From Streptomyces sp. NBC_01260 (GTDB taxonomy: Bacteria > Actinomycetota > Actinomycetes > Streptomycetales > Streptomycetaceae): a DNA stretch of 64,000 bases. Both the position numbers and the translations under genes were made by a program. This document shows, piece by piece, positions 44,033 through 54,700 of this stretch. The stretch lies in NCBI RefSeq assembly GCF_036226405.1, contig NZ_CP108464.1, positions 5,332,001-5,396,000 of the forward strand, read 5' to 3'. Position 1 is the stretch's first letter. Each line of letters begins with the position of its first letter. The notes under the pieces were generated by a model. That model saw nothing but the letters and a program-made list of their open reading frames with translations. It was not told where the DNA came from and did not search any database.

Positions 44033-44674
44033 GTGGTGAACGGCAACGACGGCTGCATGACGCGGAAATCCTGGGAGCTGCCATTCCTGGCAGAACCTGC
44101 TGAAGTCGCCGGTCTGAGGCGCGTCATGCGGCTGCATCTACGGTTGTGGGGACTATCGGACGTGGCGGAGGCCGCCGAGCTCTGTGTCAGTGAACTCGTG
44201 GCGAATGTGATCAGGCACGTCGGCGAGGGCACACCGAGCACCCTGGAGGTCGGAATGAACGGCACGCACCTCCGGGTCGCACTCCGTGATCCGGACACCC
44301 GTGCGCTTCCGACGCTCGTGCATGCGGGTTCTGATGACGAGTCGGGGCGCGGAATGGCGCTGCTGGACGCGGTATCGGACCGATGGGGCGTGATCCTCGG
44401 CGCGTCCTCGAAGCTCGTCTGGTGCGATCTCGCCACCTCGCTCGTCACGCCCGGTGGGCATATCGACGGCCCGCGGATCGCCAAGGGCGAGGCGTGCCTC
44501 ACGCTCTACGCGGGCGCAGGCGGCGAGCCGGCGGGGGTGGCTGTCCTGGAGGAGGCGGCGATCGACTTGATCACCGACCTCCTCCACTGGCTGAGCGTCC
44601 ACGGCCGCGACATGGACGAGGCGCTGGACCGGGCCCAGGTGCGTTTCGAGGCGGCGGCCGACGGAGCCCGATGA
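44033..44674 (+). CDS. GHKL ATP-binding protein, anti-sigma-factor-like
   Basis: 213-aa protein with a HATPase_c-type domain similar to SpoIIAB/RsbW kinases. The N-box is AAELCVSELVANVIRHV, followed by VALRDPDTR (G1-like) and SGRGMALLDAVSDRWGV (G2). The C-terminal 70 residues are helical and unassigned. Proteins of this group typically pair with XRE/DUF397 genes such as the divergent neighbour. Starts at 44027, 44033 or 44036 (all GTG) are possible; 44033 is 8 bases from GGAGAGAGG and is preferred. Confidence 0.8.
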   Translation: MVNGNDGCMTRKSWELPFLAEPAEVAGLRRVMRLHLRLWGLSDVAEAAELCVSELVANVIRHVGEGTPSTLEVGMNGTHLRVALRDPDTRALPTLVHAGSDDESGRGMALLDAVSDRWGVILGASSKLVWCDLATSLVTPGGHIDGPRIAKGEACLTLYAGAGGEPAGVAVLEEAAIDLITDLLHWLSVHGRDMDEALDRAQVRFEAAADGAR

Positions 44675-44682
44675 AGGCGAGG

Positions 44683-46548
44683 TCACCTCAGCGCATCGTG
44701 GAAGAACCCGATCGACTGATCCTCCGGGGTCCCGATCAGGGTTGCTCGGTCGAGCAGGATGTTGTTGTTCTCGCAGCTCGTCTCGGGGAGGAGCAGACAG
44801 GCATGGCAGGCGGCCATGTTCAGGCTGTCCGCACCGCTTGCCTGCGACTCCATGCACAGAGGGTCGTTCGAGCACCAACTCGCCCTGTGCAGGGCAGCCC
44901 GGAGGGAAACTGCCAGACGGTCCGGTTCGCCCTGCGCGACGACGCCGCCAAGACTTCCGGCGGAGTCGCTGGTGGCCGTGTAGATCAGCACGCCCGCCAT
45001 GTCCTCGTCGCTGTAGAGCCGCTCGCGCAGGGATGCGGCCGGGTAGCCGCCGTCCAGGCTCCACTCGTTGATCAGCGTGTGGGCCAAGGCGTGCAGCAGC
45101 AGGAATCGAGGGGTGGCGGGTGAAGGCGGAACCTGCTTGTCAGAGTCGCCCGCACGTGCCGACAGCAGCCTTTCGTGGTTCTCGCGGATCCGGGTGGCGC
45201 GAGCGACCTGTTCGGGCTGCTCCTCCCAGCTCCGAAGCCGTTCGGGGTCGAGGCGAAGGAACACGCCTTCACCACTGACTTCGAAAGCGGGAAGCCAACT
45301 CGGCTTCTCCAGTGAGATGGCTGCCTGGCGCAGCTGGGAGTCCGCCGGACTCGGTTCCTCGACGCGGCGGAACGACTGCAGCACTCGTACTTCGCGCAGC
45401 CGCTTGACCAGCATGACCTGGGCGAGCCCGAGCGACGTGCGGAGGGCGTCAATCGAAGCGACCGGGGGCACACAGACGAATTCCTGGTCCTCCTCGGCGT
45501 CCTCGGGGTGAGGCTTGGACAGACTTCGATACTCGCCCTCGTACAGCTTCCGTCGGTAGTCGCCCGCACGCTTGGCGGCTTCCGTGTCATCGACCGGTTC
45601 CGTGGCGACGGTCTCGGCCGCACGCCTCCGCTCCACCTCCGCCACCACGTCCTCGTCCGTGTACTTCGGGCGGTGGAGCAGCAGTTTCCTTATGCGTACG
45701 TACACCTTGATCGAGGCGGCATCCTCGTCCTTCAAGTCGTTGTAGTGGGGAGCCACGAGCTTGGCAATGCCTTGGCTCCACGGAGGGATGGAGAGGGCCG
45801 AGTGCATGACCGGGAACCAGACCGAGGACGAACCACGCTGAAGGGTGCGCGGTGGCTCCTGGCAGACCTCGGCCGCAGCGTCCTTGATCCAAGGGCGGCG
45901 ACCACTGCACCGGATGCCGAGCTCCCGGAGGGCCTGGCGTCGGAACGACCCTTCCAGGGAGACCTTCTCCACCCCGCAGCTGCAACCGATCTGCACGGCA
46001 CGGAGGGATGCGGTCGAGCCGTCCGCCTGGAAGGTCAGTTGGCCCCCACAGCCACCCGATTCCGTCCGGTTACCTCGATGGACCCACTTCCAGTAGGGGA
46101 AGTCCTCCAGATGGCCATGCGTGCACGCCATCACGAAGCGGGACGGAACCAGGCTCTCCTGGCACGTCGAGCACTCAGCCCGTCCCGTCGGAGAGTTGAA
46201 CTTGCGGAAGGGCTGCAACTGATGGCAGGTCGGGCATGAGTACATCTCCGGGAAGCGCACGGCGCGTACGCCGTCCCGGGCAGAGTCGGTATCGGGAGCG
46301 GGAGGCATCCGGAATCCGGCGACACCCAACTGCCAGGCCAGGCGAGGCTCAGAGATGAAGGGCGCCTCGGAGATGTCCCACGAGTCGATACCGCGGACGA
46401 GGAAGGACTCGTTCTCCACCGCGATCATGGCTCCGACGCCGTACGTCGTGATGAGCTGGGCGCGACGGATCTCTCCGAGCTTGCGGGCGGTACGTGCAGC
46501 GGTTGAGGGGAGGCCTCGGCGGCGGGTGCGGGGCGGGACGGGACCCAT
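44683..46548 (-). CDS. drmB: DISARM protein DrmB (DUF1998 domain)
   Basis: 621-aa protein matching DrmB, a core part of DISARM anti-phage systems that binds DrmA to sense foreign DNA. N-terminal region: IRRAQLITTYGVGAMIAV, then zinc knuckles CPTCHQLQPF and ECSTCQ, with more Cys/His in ACTHGHLEDFPYW and GCSCGV. The C-terminal DUF1998 domain starts LLHALAHTLINEWSLDGGYPAASLRERLY and carries WCSNDPLCMES and ACHACLLLPETSCENNN, the conserved Cys cluster. It is the last gene of the leftward operon, starting 3 bases after the drmA stop. Convergent with the ATP-binding protein gene. Confidence 0.88.
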   Translation of the reverse strand: MGPVPPRTRRRGLPSTAARTARKLGEIRRAQLITTYGVGAMIAVENESFLVRGIDSWDISEAPFISEPRLAWQLGVAGFRMPPAPDTDSARDGVRAVRFPEMYSCPTCHQLQPFRKFNSPTGRAECSTCQESLVPSRFVMACTHGHLEDFPYWKWVHRGNRTESGGCGGQLTFQADGSTASLRAVQIGCSCGVEKVSLEGSFRRQALRELGIRCSGRRPWIKDAAAEVCQEPPRTLQRGSSSVWFPVMHSALSIPPWSQGIAKLVAPHYNDLKDEDAASIKVYVRIRKLLLHRPKYTDEDVVAEVERRRAAETVATEPVDDTEAAKRAGDYRRKLYEGEYRSLSKPHPEDAEEDQEFVCVPPVASIDALRTSLGLAQVMLVKRLREVRVLQSFRRVEEPSPADSQLRQAAISLEKPSWLPAFEVSGEGVFLRLDPERLRSWEEQPEQVARATRIRENHERLLSARAGDSDKQVPPSPATPRFLLLHALAHTLINEWSLDGGYPAASLRERLYSDEDMAGVLIYTATSDSAGSLGGVVAQGEPDRLAVSLRAALHRASWCSNDPLCMESQASGADSLNMAACHACLLLPETSCENNNILLDRATLIGTPEDQSIGFFHDALR

Positions 46549-46551
46549 GGT

Positions 46552-49500
46552 TCAGCGCTCCTCGAAGAAGGTGGACGAGGCGTCTACGTCTCGCAGACTC
46601 CACAAGGTCTTCCACGGCGACGCGTCGGCCGACTCGTCGTCGTAGTTGGCCAACAGGGCGGCGCCGTGGGAGCCGCGTCGAGCCTCGTACACGAGGTTCG
46701 GGCGCTCGTAAGCCTCGCTCCGCCACCACTCGATGAACTGCTCGAAGGCTGCGGTGGTGGCTTCGAGCTCGGCCGGTTCGACGGCCGAAACCCGGTCGAG
46801 CAGAGCCTTCCCGACCTGCTCGCGGAGGTCAGGAAGGAAGTCCTCCACATGCGCTGCCGCTTCATTGGCCCGAGCTGCGGGCAACGTCAACCGGGCCAGT
46901 GCCACCACTACGGCGTGCAGGCCTCGGTCACGGGCCCGGGCGGAGAACGGGGTGACGCTCGTGGACTCCACCTCGCGATACAGGGCGGAGTGGAAGCTCT
47001 GGAAGTCCTCGTAGTGCGAACGGTCCCTCGACCTGGTGGAGTTGAGCATGACCGCGACGAGGCCGGGGTGTTGCCGGCCGACCCGGCTCGTCGCCTGGAT
47101 GTATTCGGCGGTGGTCTGCGGTTGCCCCATCACGGCCATCAACCCGAGTCGCTCGACGTCGACCCCTACGGAGATCATGTTGGTGGCGAGCAGTACGTCC
47201 AGCACTTCGGGGCTCGGGAGTCGGCGCTCGATGTCCTTGAGCCGGCGGGAGATGTCACTGGCGTTGGCGCGGCTGCTCAATTCGGTGAGGGCGTCCGCGC
47301 GGCGCGCTTTGAGACCGTCACGCGCCGCAAGATGGCCCAACCGCTCCTGTACGTCGTCGAGGACCTGGAGCTCTGCCGCCGACAGCAGTCGCAAGCTGTT
47401 GAAGTATCCGACCAGGGTCCAGTAGGCGTCCTTCACCTCGGGCGGGGCATCATGGGCGTACGCCCGGTGCAGCAGTGCCGCGTACACCCGGATCAGCAAG
47501 GTGGCCTGGCTGGTGCTGGAGGTCAACAGGCCGATGTAGCAGCGAGCCGCCTTGCGCTCACGCGGCGTCTCGACGGCGAACCAGGAATCTCTGGCGTCGA
47601 GGCCGCCGGGCGGGAACTGCTGCACCCTACGGTCGAACAGTCGGGTGCCCTGCTCGTCGGCACGCCGGATGGTCGCGGTCGAGGCGATGACCTTGGGGCG
47701 TGCGGCCAAGGCGTCCACGGCCGTCTCGTACAGGCCGGTGAGCGTGCCGAGCGGGCCCGAGATGAGGTGGAGCTCGTCCTGGACGATGAGTTCGGGCGGC
47801 CGGACCCCGTCGAGGTCCCGGTTGAACAGAGCCGCAGAAGCGGGCCGCCAGGGCATCGAGGCGAACTTGTCGACCGTTGCGATGACCAAGGTCGGGCGGT
47901 AGGCGTAGACGGCCTCGTCGACGAGATGAACCGGGAGCCCGCGGTGGAAGTCGCAGGCACCGGACGGGCAGTTCACCGTCATACGTTCGGCGTCCTTGTC
48001 GACCGCGTAGTCCCGAGGACGCAACGGCTCACCGCACCACGGGCAGTTGCGCAGTTGCACCGGATTCTCCGTCTGCAACTGCAAGCTCTCGTTCCGCACG
48101 AGGTCAGCCAGTTTGCCCTCGGCGACCGCCAGTGTGTTGGGCGTTGCCGAGCGGCCCACCCACATGCCGATGGAGATCTCCTCGTGTCCCAGCCTTGCCG
48201 GGTCGGCAGCCCGGAGCAGGTCCATGGCGCAGATCAGTGCCGCGGCTCGCTCGAACTGCTGGAGCGTGAGCAGCCGGAGCGTGTACCGCATGAGCACAGT
48301 GACGCCCGCTCCGGCCACCCCGTCCCGCATCCGCCGGAAGAAGGTGGTGAAGGCGATCAGTCCGAGGTACGCCTCCGTCTTGCCACCACCTGTGGGGAAC
48401 CACAGCAGGTCGGAGACGTCTCGGTCGTCGTGGTCCGGGTCGACGATTCCGGCCAGGCAGAGAAGGATGAAGGAAAGCTGGAAGGGCCGCCACCGCCCGG
48501 CATGCTCGTCCGGTCGGCCGGACCTGCCTCTCTTGATCCACACGGTACGTGCGCGCTGGTCTGCCATCGCGAGGTTCGCCAGACGGAACGCGTGCATGAT
48601 GTCCGGTCGCTCGGCGTCCTCCAGTAGATCCACGCCGTCACGCATCCGGCGCAGAGCTTGCCGGCACAACAGGACCTGATCAGTCGCAGCCTGGCTGTCC
48701 TCGGTGCCGCGCAGCAGACGGACTTGGTCCTCCTGGGTTTCGATCCACTGCTCGTACCCTTCCAGTAGGGTGCGCAGCGCCGACACGACCTCATGGATGG
48801 GGGCGGTTCCCAACCGATACATGGTCAGTGGCTTGTCATCGATCCCAGGATTGGAGTCGGTCAGCAACACCTCGTGGGAGGGGACGAACTCAGTCCGCAG
48901 GGCGGTGACCCTAGGACGTTCGATCGGCACGGAGCCCACTGGGGGTGGCGTCCAGTCCCAATGCGCCGCGCAGCCGTGCCCAATGGCGAAACTCGGCACG
49001 TGGCGGTGCAGGAGCCTGCTCAGTGCCTGCTCCGAGTCGACCGCGCCCAGCGTGGCCGGCCGCACCACGAACACGGGGCTGATGCCGTCTCCTGCCGTGA
49101 TGGTCAGCACGGGCTGGTAGAAGCAGTGCGCGTCGCGCAGGTCGAATCGGCCGACCTCAAGACTGTTGACGACCGTGGCCGTCACGGTCACGGTCCCGTC
49201 GGAGGTGGACCGAGGACGGACCAGCACACGCAGTTCCAGCCCCGGGTGGAGAACGAAGGGGGCAAGCAGCCCGGGCTGGGTGACGTCCACGTCGACGGGT
49301 TCGATCCGCAGGGCGGAGCGTCTCCAGTGTTCGCGCTGGGCCTTCGTGCTCCGCGCCTCTGTCCGCTTCGCGGCCACCGGCTTCCCCTCGGCGTCCTCGG
49401 GGAGGTAGACGGCAGTGGTGACGGTCAGTCGAATTCGGGTCGACACGGTCGGGTCCGCGGCAAAAGTCAGACCGATGGACGACGGCATCCGGACGTTCGC

Positions 49501-49803
49501 CAGCGAGACGCCCAGATCGGCCGGCCCTTCCTCGACGTCCCGACGGACGCCGAGCGGTACTGCGTCGAGCCCGTCGCGCTCCGATTCCAGCTCGGCCTGC
49601 TCGGTCGGGCCGGGCCGGGACGAGTCGTCGGGCCGGTCCGGGAGCGAGAGCGGGAAGAGTACACCCACCGGGTACATGGTGATCGGTGCGTCATCCGTGA
49701 GCACCTCCTCCGCGCCACCGGCGGGACCGAGCAGATCCTTCCGAAGGGCGTCGACGAGCGAGTCGCGCACCTCGTAATGAGCCTGATGAGTAGACCCGCT
49801 CAT
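46552..49803 (-). CDS. drmA: DISARM helicase DrmA
   Basis: 1083-aa SF2 helicase of the DrmA type. After a long N-terminal region (about 420 residues, beta-rich), Walker A is FPTGGGKTEAYL (about 470), followed by LLTLQQFERAAALICAMDLL, a zinc module (CPWCGEPL and CPSGACDF), Walker B QDELHLISGPLG (about 675), and helicase C-terminal motifs ATNMISVGVDVERLGLMAV and QATSRVGR (about 905). DrmA and DrmB form the DISARM core complex that loads on unmethylated DNA. The start at ATG 49803 overlaps the stop of the UvrD gene (ATGA); a longer frame to 50013 lies inside that gene and is rejected. Confidence 0.9.
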   Translation of the reverse strand: MSGSTHQAHYEVRDSLVDALRKDLLGPAGGAEEVLTDDAPITMYPVGVLFPLSLPDRPDDSSRPGPTEQAELESERDGLDAVPLGVRRDVEEGPADLGVSLANVRMPSSIGLTFAADPTVSTRIRLTVTTAVYLPEDAEGKPVAAKRTEARSTKAQREHWRRSALRIEPVDVDVTQPGLLAPFVLHPGLELRVLVRPRSTSDGTVTVTATVVNSLEVGRFDLRDAHCFYQPVLTITAGDGISPVFVVRPATLGAVDSEQALSRLLHRHVPSFAIGHGCAAHWDWTPPPVGSVPIERPRVTALRTEFVPSHEVLLTDSNPGIDDKPLTMYRLGTAPIHEVVSALRTLLEGYEQWIETQEDQVRLLRGTEDSQAATDQVLLCRQALRRMRDGVDLLEDAERPDIMHAFRLANLAMADQRARTVWIKRGRSGRPDEHAGRWRPFQLSFILLCLAGIVDPDHDDRDVSDLLWFPTGGGKTEAYLGLIAFTTFFRRMRDGVAGAGVTVLMRYTLRLLTLQQFERAAALICAMDLLRAADPARLGHEEISIGMWVGRSATPNTLAVAEGKLADLVRNESLQLQTENPVQLRNCPWCGEPLRPRDYAVDKDAERMTVNCPSGACDFHRGLPVHLVDEAVYAYRPTLVIATVDKFASMPWRPASAALFNRDLDGVRPPELIVQDELHLISGPLGTLTGLYETAVDALAARPKVIASTATIRRADEQGTRLFDRRVQQFPPGGLDARDSWFAVETPRERKAARCYIGLLTSSTSQATLLIRVYAALLHRAYAHDAPPEVKDAYWTLVGYFNSLRLLSAAELQVLDDVQERLGHLAARDGLKARRADALTELSSRANASDISRRLKDIERRLPSPEVLDVLLATNMISVGVDVERLGLMAVMGQPQTTAEYIQATSRVGRQHPGLVAVMLNSTRSRDRSHYEDFQSFHSALYREVESTSVTPFSARARDRGLHAVVVALARLTLPAARANEAAAHVEDFLPDLREQVGKALLDRVSAVEPAELEATTAAFEQFIEWWRSEAYERPNLVYEARRGSHGAALLANYDDESADASPWKTLWSLRDVDASSTFFEER

Positions 49804-51713
49804 GCCGTTTCCTCGGTTTCGTCCGCGTACCAGTGGAAGCGTCCCAGGCCGCACAGGCGAGGTGTGACCCACGCACCGTGCGTACCGAGGCCCGCAGTTT
49901 CGGTAGCGGCGGGGCTGCCCGCCACACTCTCCACACAATCGATCCGGAGGCCGGTGATCAGCGGCGGCCACCGGTCGACCTCGGAGTGTGAGGATCGGCG
50001 CAGCATTCGACACAGGTCGGTTCTGAAGCGTTCCGACACCACTGCCACCTCTCGGCCACCGACCACCACCGCGTACGGAGGAGATTGGTCGGAGGCGACA
50101 GGGATGCCGTGCAACAGGACAAGTTCCGCCGCGGCGCCGGCGGCGACATCGGTCACCAGGTGATGCCAGAGTTCCTTGGCGTCGTGTTGGATTCCCTCAG
50201 TGCCCGGCGGCTGCTCGTGGGACACGTCCGTACCGAGCAGCTCGATTCCGTTACGGGCCCAGGCACTGCGGCCGCCCAGATACCAGCGGTCGATCCTCTT
50301 GTCCTTCCGGATGAGCCACGAGTTGGGCGCGTCCAGGACATAGAGGTCGTCCCGGGTCCGAGTCATGGCCACGTAGAGCAGCCGAGCCTCCGCCGCCGGG
50401 TCGTAGTCGTGCTTCTTCTTCCGGACCGGAGTCGGTTCTTTCAGCACGCGTGGTTCGACGATCAGGACCCGATCGAACTCCAAGCCCTTGGCCCGGTGCA
50501 TGGTCGATATCACGAGAGAGGACGGCTGAGCCGCGGTGAGCTCGTCGGGCAGTCTGCCTTCGGCGAGTGCTCGATGCAGCGCGACGACATCGACGGTTCC
50601 TCTGCCGCGTCCCCGTGCCACTTTGCGCACCGACCGCCACAGCGCTTCCGGCATGGAGCCGATCGGGATCTGCAGGTCGACCAGCAGTTCCTCGAAGCGC
50701 TCCCGAGTGAGATTGGTCGAACCGGTCGAGGCAAGCAGTTCGGCGATCCATACAGGCGCGGAACGCTCGCGGGCAGAACGCTGCAGTGTATGAGGGACGT
50801 CGGCGGCGGCCAGAATGCCGGACAGGGTCAAAGCCTGGCCGTTGTCGCGACACAGTACGGAAGTGGTGTCCGGATAGTCGCGCAGAGCAGCCAGTACGAA
50901 CTCGTCGTTCAGGCTTCCGAAATTCGGCGTCGACAGCAGCAACGTGCGCAGATCGCCATGAATGCGCTCCGCCTCGTCGGCGGCCGTGACCCGATCGCGA
51001 GGCAACCCCTGCAACTGGGCGCCGTAGGGCAGAGCCATCCGGGCCACCTCACTACGGGCCCGGAAGTTGTCGCCCAGGTGAAGCTCCACCAGATCCTCAC
51101 CGAACGTGGCACGCACCCACTCCAGGAAGCGGTCGGTCTCCCCGGCCCGCTGTTCCGGATCGGACACCTGGAACCCGTACACGGCCTGAGCCGAATCGCC
51201 CACCACGGTGAATCCGCTGTTCTCCTGGAAGCGGTCGAGTAGCGCCTCGACCATCTCCCGACGGACGCCCACGAGGTCCTGAACCTCATCGATCACCACA
51301 TGGGCCGGCACGTACTCGCCGCCTTCGACCGCTCCCTTGTCGATCGCCTCGGTGGCGGCTTCGATGCGTCCGTCGAAGGTGTACGTCCCCCAGTCCACGT
51401 CCGGGTAGGCGCGATGGAGCAGGGCCGAGGCCCAACCGTCGAAGGTCTGGACACGGATGCGCTGCGCGGCGGCGGCGTGCCGCTCGATCCGCTCGGTGAG
51501 TTCGCGTACGGCGGCACGGGAGAAGCTGAGGACCAGGATCTCCCCGGCCTCCAGTTCTTCGCGTTCCACCAGCACGTCGAGCCGTCGCACCAGGGTGTAC
51601 GTCTTGCCGGCGCCCGCACCGGCCGTGACCAGGACTCGAGCATCCCAGGGCTGGTCCACCACGGCCTGCTGCGGTGCTGTGAGCCGGTGCTCGGCGGGGA
51701 GGACGGAAGTCAT
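49800..51713 (-). CDS. UvrD/PcrA-like SF1 helicase
   Basis: 637-aa superfamily 1A helicase. Motifs: LTAPQQAVVDQPWDARVLVTAGAGAGKTYTLVRRL (Q motif and Walker A, about residues 10-42), ILVLSFSRAAVRELTERI (Ia), VVIDEVQDL (Walker B, about 141), GDSAQAVYGFQVSD (III), LGDNFRA (IV), STMHRAKGLEFDRVLI (V, about 405) and LLYVAMTRTRDDLYV (VI). The last 150 residues are not helicase-like. UvrD-like helicases are not part of classical DISARM, but overlapping ATGA junctions with both neighbours (51710-51713 and 49800-49803) tie it to this operon. Confidence 0.88.
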   Translation of the reverse strand: MTSVLPAEHRLTAPQQAVVDQPWDARVLVTAGAGAGKTYTLVRRLDVLVEREELEAGEILVLSFSRAAVRELTERIERHAAAAQRIRVQTFDGWASALLHRAYPDVDWGTYTFDGRIEAATEAIDKGAVEGGEYVPAHVVIDEVQDLVGVRREMVEALLDRFQENSGFTVVGDSAQAVYGFQVSDPEQRAGETDRFLEWVRATFGEDLVELHLGDNFRARSEVARMALPYGAQLQGLPRDRVTAADEAERIHGDLRTLLLSTPNFGSLNDEFVLAALRDYPDTTSVLCRDNGQALTLSGILAAADVPHTLQRSARERSAPVWIAELLASTGSTNLTRERFEELLVDLQIPIGSMPEALWRSVRKVARGRGRGTVDVVALHRALAEGRLPDELTAAQPSSLVISTMHRAKGLEFDRVLIVEPRVLKEPTPVRKKKHDYDPAAEARLLYVAMTRTRDDLYVLDAPNSWLIRKDKRIDRWYLGGRSAWARNGIELLGTDVSHEQPPGTEGIQHDAKELWHHLVTDVAAGAAAELVLLHGIPVASDQSPPYAVVVGGREVAVVSERFRTDLCRMLRRSSHSEVDRWPPLITGLRIDCVESVAGSPAATETAGLGTHGAWVTPRLCGLGRFHWYADETEETA

Positions 51714-54700
51714 TGGGCCTCGTCCCACAGGTACTCGAACTCGGTGAACGCGAGCTCTTCACCGTAGTTGGTGATGTTGTCCCGTACGTTCAGGATCAGG
51801 CAGCTCTCCTTGCCGCCGTTCTTGGGGCCGCGCAGGCCGCGTCCGATCATCTGTTGGTAGACGTTGGGGCTGTAGGTCGGACGGGCGACGACCACGGCAC
51901 GAGTGGCCGGCGCGTCGAAACCCTGGGTCAGCACGCCGTAGTTCGTGAGTACCTGGGTCCTGCCCTTGCGGAAGTCGCTGATCCGCTTGCGGCGTTCGTT
52001 GGTGGGTGTGCTCGAGTCAATGGCCGCGGCCTTGATGTCTCTGTCACCCAGCTTGGCCGCGAGCAGCTTGGCGTGGGCGACGGAGGTGGCGAACACCAGA
52101 ACCGGCCAGTCGGACGGCATGGCGGCGATCTCGTCGACGATGCGCTGACTACGGTCGTGGTCCTCGGCAAGCCGTTGTTCCGCACCCTTGGGCAAGGTGG
52201 CGAACGTCTCGGACTGGGCGCGCTCATCGGCTGTCAGGGAGATCGCGGCGCCCTGCAGCTCTCGGTGCTTCACCTGGGCCAGGACGCCGATGTGCTGCAA
52301 GGACTTGATGGCGACGGACAGATCGCCGTCGAAGACCCCGGTGTCCAGGCGGTTGCCGAACCTCTGGACCAGGAGCCGGGTCAGCTCCGCGTTGTTCTTG
52401 TACGGGGTCGCGGTCAGGCCGACCAGATGACGGCCGGTCCGGTGATGCGTGAGGCCGAGTTGTTCGAGAAGACGTGTGTAGCGGCCGGACATCGCGGTGT
52501 GTGCTTCGTCGACGATGACGAGCGAGGCGGACTCCCGCAACCAGGTGTATTTCTCGTCCGTCAGGCAGCGGTCCAGCTTGGCGTCGGTCGCGACGACCAG
52601 ATGCGGTCGTCCGTCGACCGGGGTAGCCTCGTTCGACGCCCACAGACGGCTGATGACGAGGGGGTGTTCGGGACCCACCTTCGACCAGACGAAACTCCAG
52701 CTCTGCACGGCCTGCTCGCACAGCTCTTCTGTCTGAGCGATCCACAGGACCGGGCCCGGAAGATCCTTGCGGTCGCGGATCCAGCGGATCACGCCTTCCG
52801 CCGTGACACGCGTCTTACCGGCCCCCGTCGGCAGGCTGAGCATGCCGCGCTGGGGCATCGGGTTCTCCAGCAGACCCAGCAACGCCTGGGTGAGGTCCTC
52901 CTGATACGGGTGGAGAGCGGGGAACTCGGTCGGTCCCTCCACCTCCAGGCGGGCATCCAGGGAGGGCACCTGGGCGCCGGCGAAGGAGTCCGGGAAGCCG
53001 AGGTCGGTGACGAAGAGCAGAGCCTTCTGGCCACCGCTGAAGGACGTGGGTGCCCGGGTGGGGAAGTTCAGAGTGAGATCGTGGGAGTGGACCCGCAGGA
53101 TCGCCTCGCCGTGGGCGTTGAACGCCATCTCCGCGACGCGCCTGGGGCTGGGTTCACTCCCGTGCTCGTGGATCTCGCTCTCCATCAGCCCGGGAGGAAG
53201 CCCACCACGCAAGGCTTCCTCACCGATGAGCAGAGCGATCTTGTCGATGACGCTTTCTGCCTCCCTGACCGCGCGCAGCCGTTCCAGGAGAGCGTGATTG
53301 TGTTCCTGCTTCTCCTGGAGGGCGAGGGCCTGGCTGCAGCCCGCGATGCCGAAGCCCCACTTGAACTCCTCGTCGGCGGCCCGGAGCACCTGGAGGCGGT
53401 CGAGGGAGTCCAGCACATAGAGGGTCTGCCCCTTCTTGGCGAACGTGAGGGCCTTCCTCTTGCTTCCCATGGGTGTACGCATGACATGCGCCAGCTCGGA
53501 GCAGCGCTGGATCCTGTAGTTGCTCACTGCCTGGCCGAGTCGGGTCTTGACCGTGGGGAATTCCTCGAGGAGGGAGGAGGCCCGCCCGATCTTCAGCGCG
53601 TCGATCTCCCGGCTGATGACGTCGGAGACCTTGAGCATGCCCCAGTCCTCGATCATCGCCTTGGCGGAGGCGGCGTCTGCCTTGTCGGAGACCAGGAGCG
53701 CGGGGAGTCCCTCGCGGACGAGTTCGTTGAACTCGGGGGTGCTCGTCGCCACGGCGATCTCGTTGTCCGGCCGTCCTTCCCAGGAGTTCCCCACGCGGCA
53801 CCGGGTGAGTACATCTTCGGGAAACTCGAACTCGACGCGGTGGAGGAGGGCATAGGCATGTCCGATGAACGCGTCGTCCTCGCTCTGCAGGAGCAGGTCC
53901 AGCAGCTTGCCCCAGCGACGGGCGGGTACCTCATCGGTGGTCGTGGGCATGCCCAGCCGGCGCGCCGCCTCGTCGGAGACCTCGGCGACGGGCAGTACGG
54001 AGTGGAAAGTCTTGAGCTGGGGACCGACGGCCTCGGACACGCGGGTCAGACCCATGGAGGTGCGTACGAGGCCGTGCTTGGAGATCATCCAGCGCAGCGG
54101 AGACATCACGGACTTGCGCGTGTTCCCGTTGGTTCCGTACCGCATCTGCCAGTGCTGCGAGATGTCGGACGGAGGCAGGGCCGCCACGAAGGCGGCGCGG
54201 CCCTCGTCGGACAGAGCCGGTAGCAGGTGCAGCGGGCCCAGGGTCGCGGCACCCTCCACCGCGAGGCGGGAGATGTTGGGGCGCGGTGACGTGCTCGGCA
54301 GACCACGGAGGTGCTGCTCGTGTACAACCTGCCGATACTCCTCGAACCAGGCCTCGCCCTGTGGCCGGTGGCCGCCGGTGGGCCGGTCGAACAGACCCAG
54401 GTCGCGGAACACCGGACGGTCGCTGTCGTGGAAGCCCATGTCGACGGTGACGCTCTTGTCCCGACTGCCGTCGGCGGGTACCACCGGGCCCGGCAGGAGA
54501 CAGTCGCGCATCGGTCGGTAACGGCCGTCCAGGGTACGGACGCGTAGCGTCTCCAGGGTCTTCGGCACCTTCGCGCGGATGCGTTCGGTCTGCGCGCTTC
54601 CCCCGGCGCTCCGGAGCAGGACCCAGAAGTTGGACCAGGAGTCGGTGTCGTAGTTGGCGAAGCCCTGGTCGAGGACGCCCTCGAACCGTCCCTGCGCGTC

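Noticed and set aside
51713..54223. 836-codon open frame on the plus strand
   Set aside because: Antisense to the sacsin-helicase gene, with no start context or motif.
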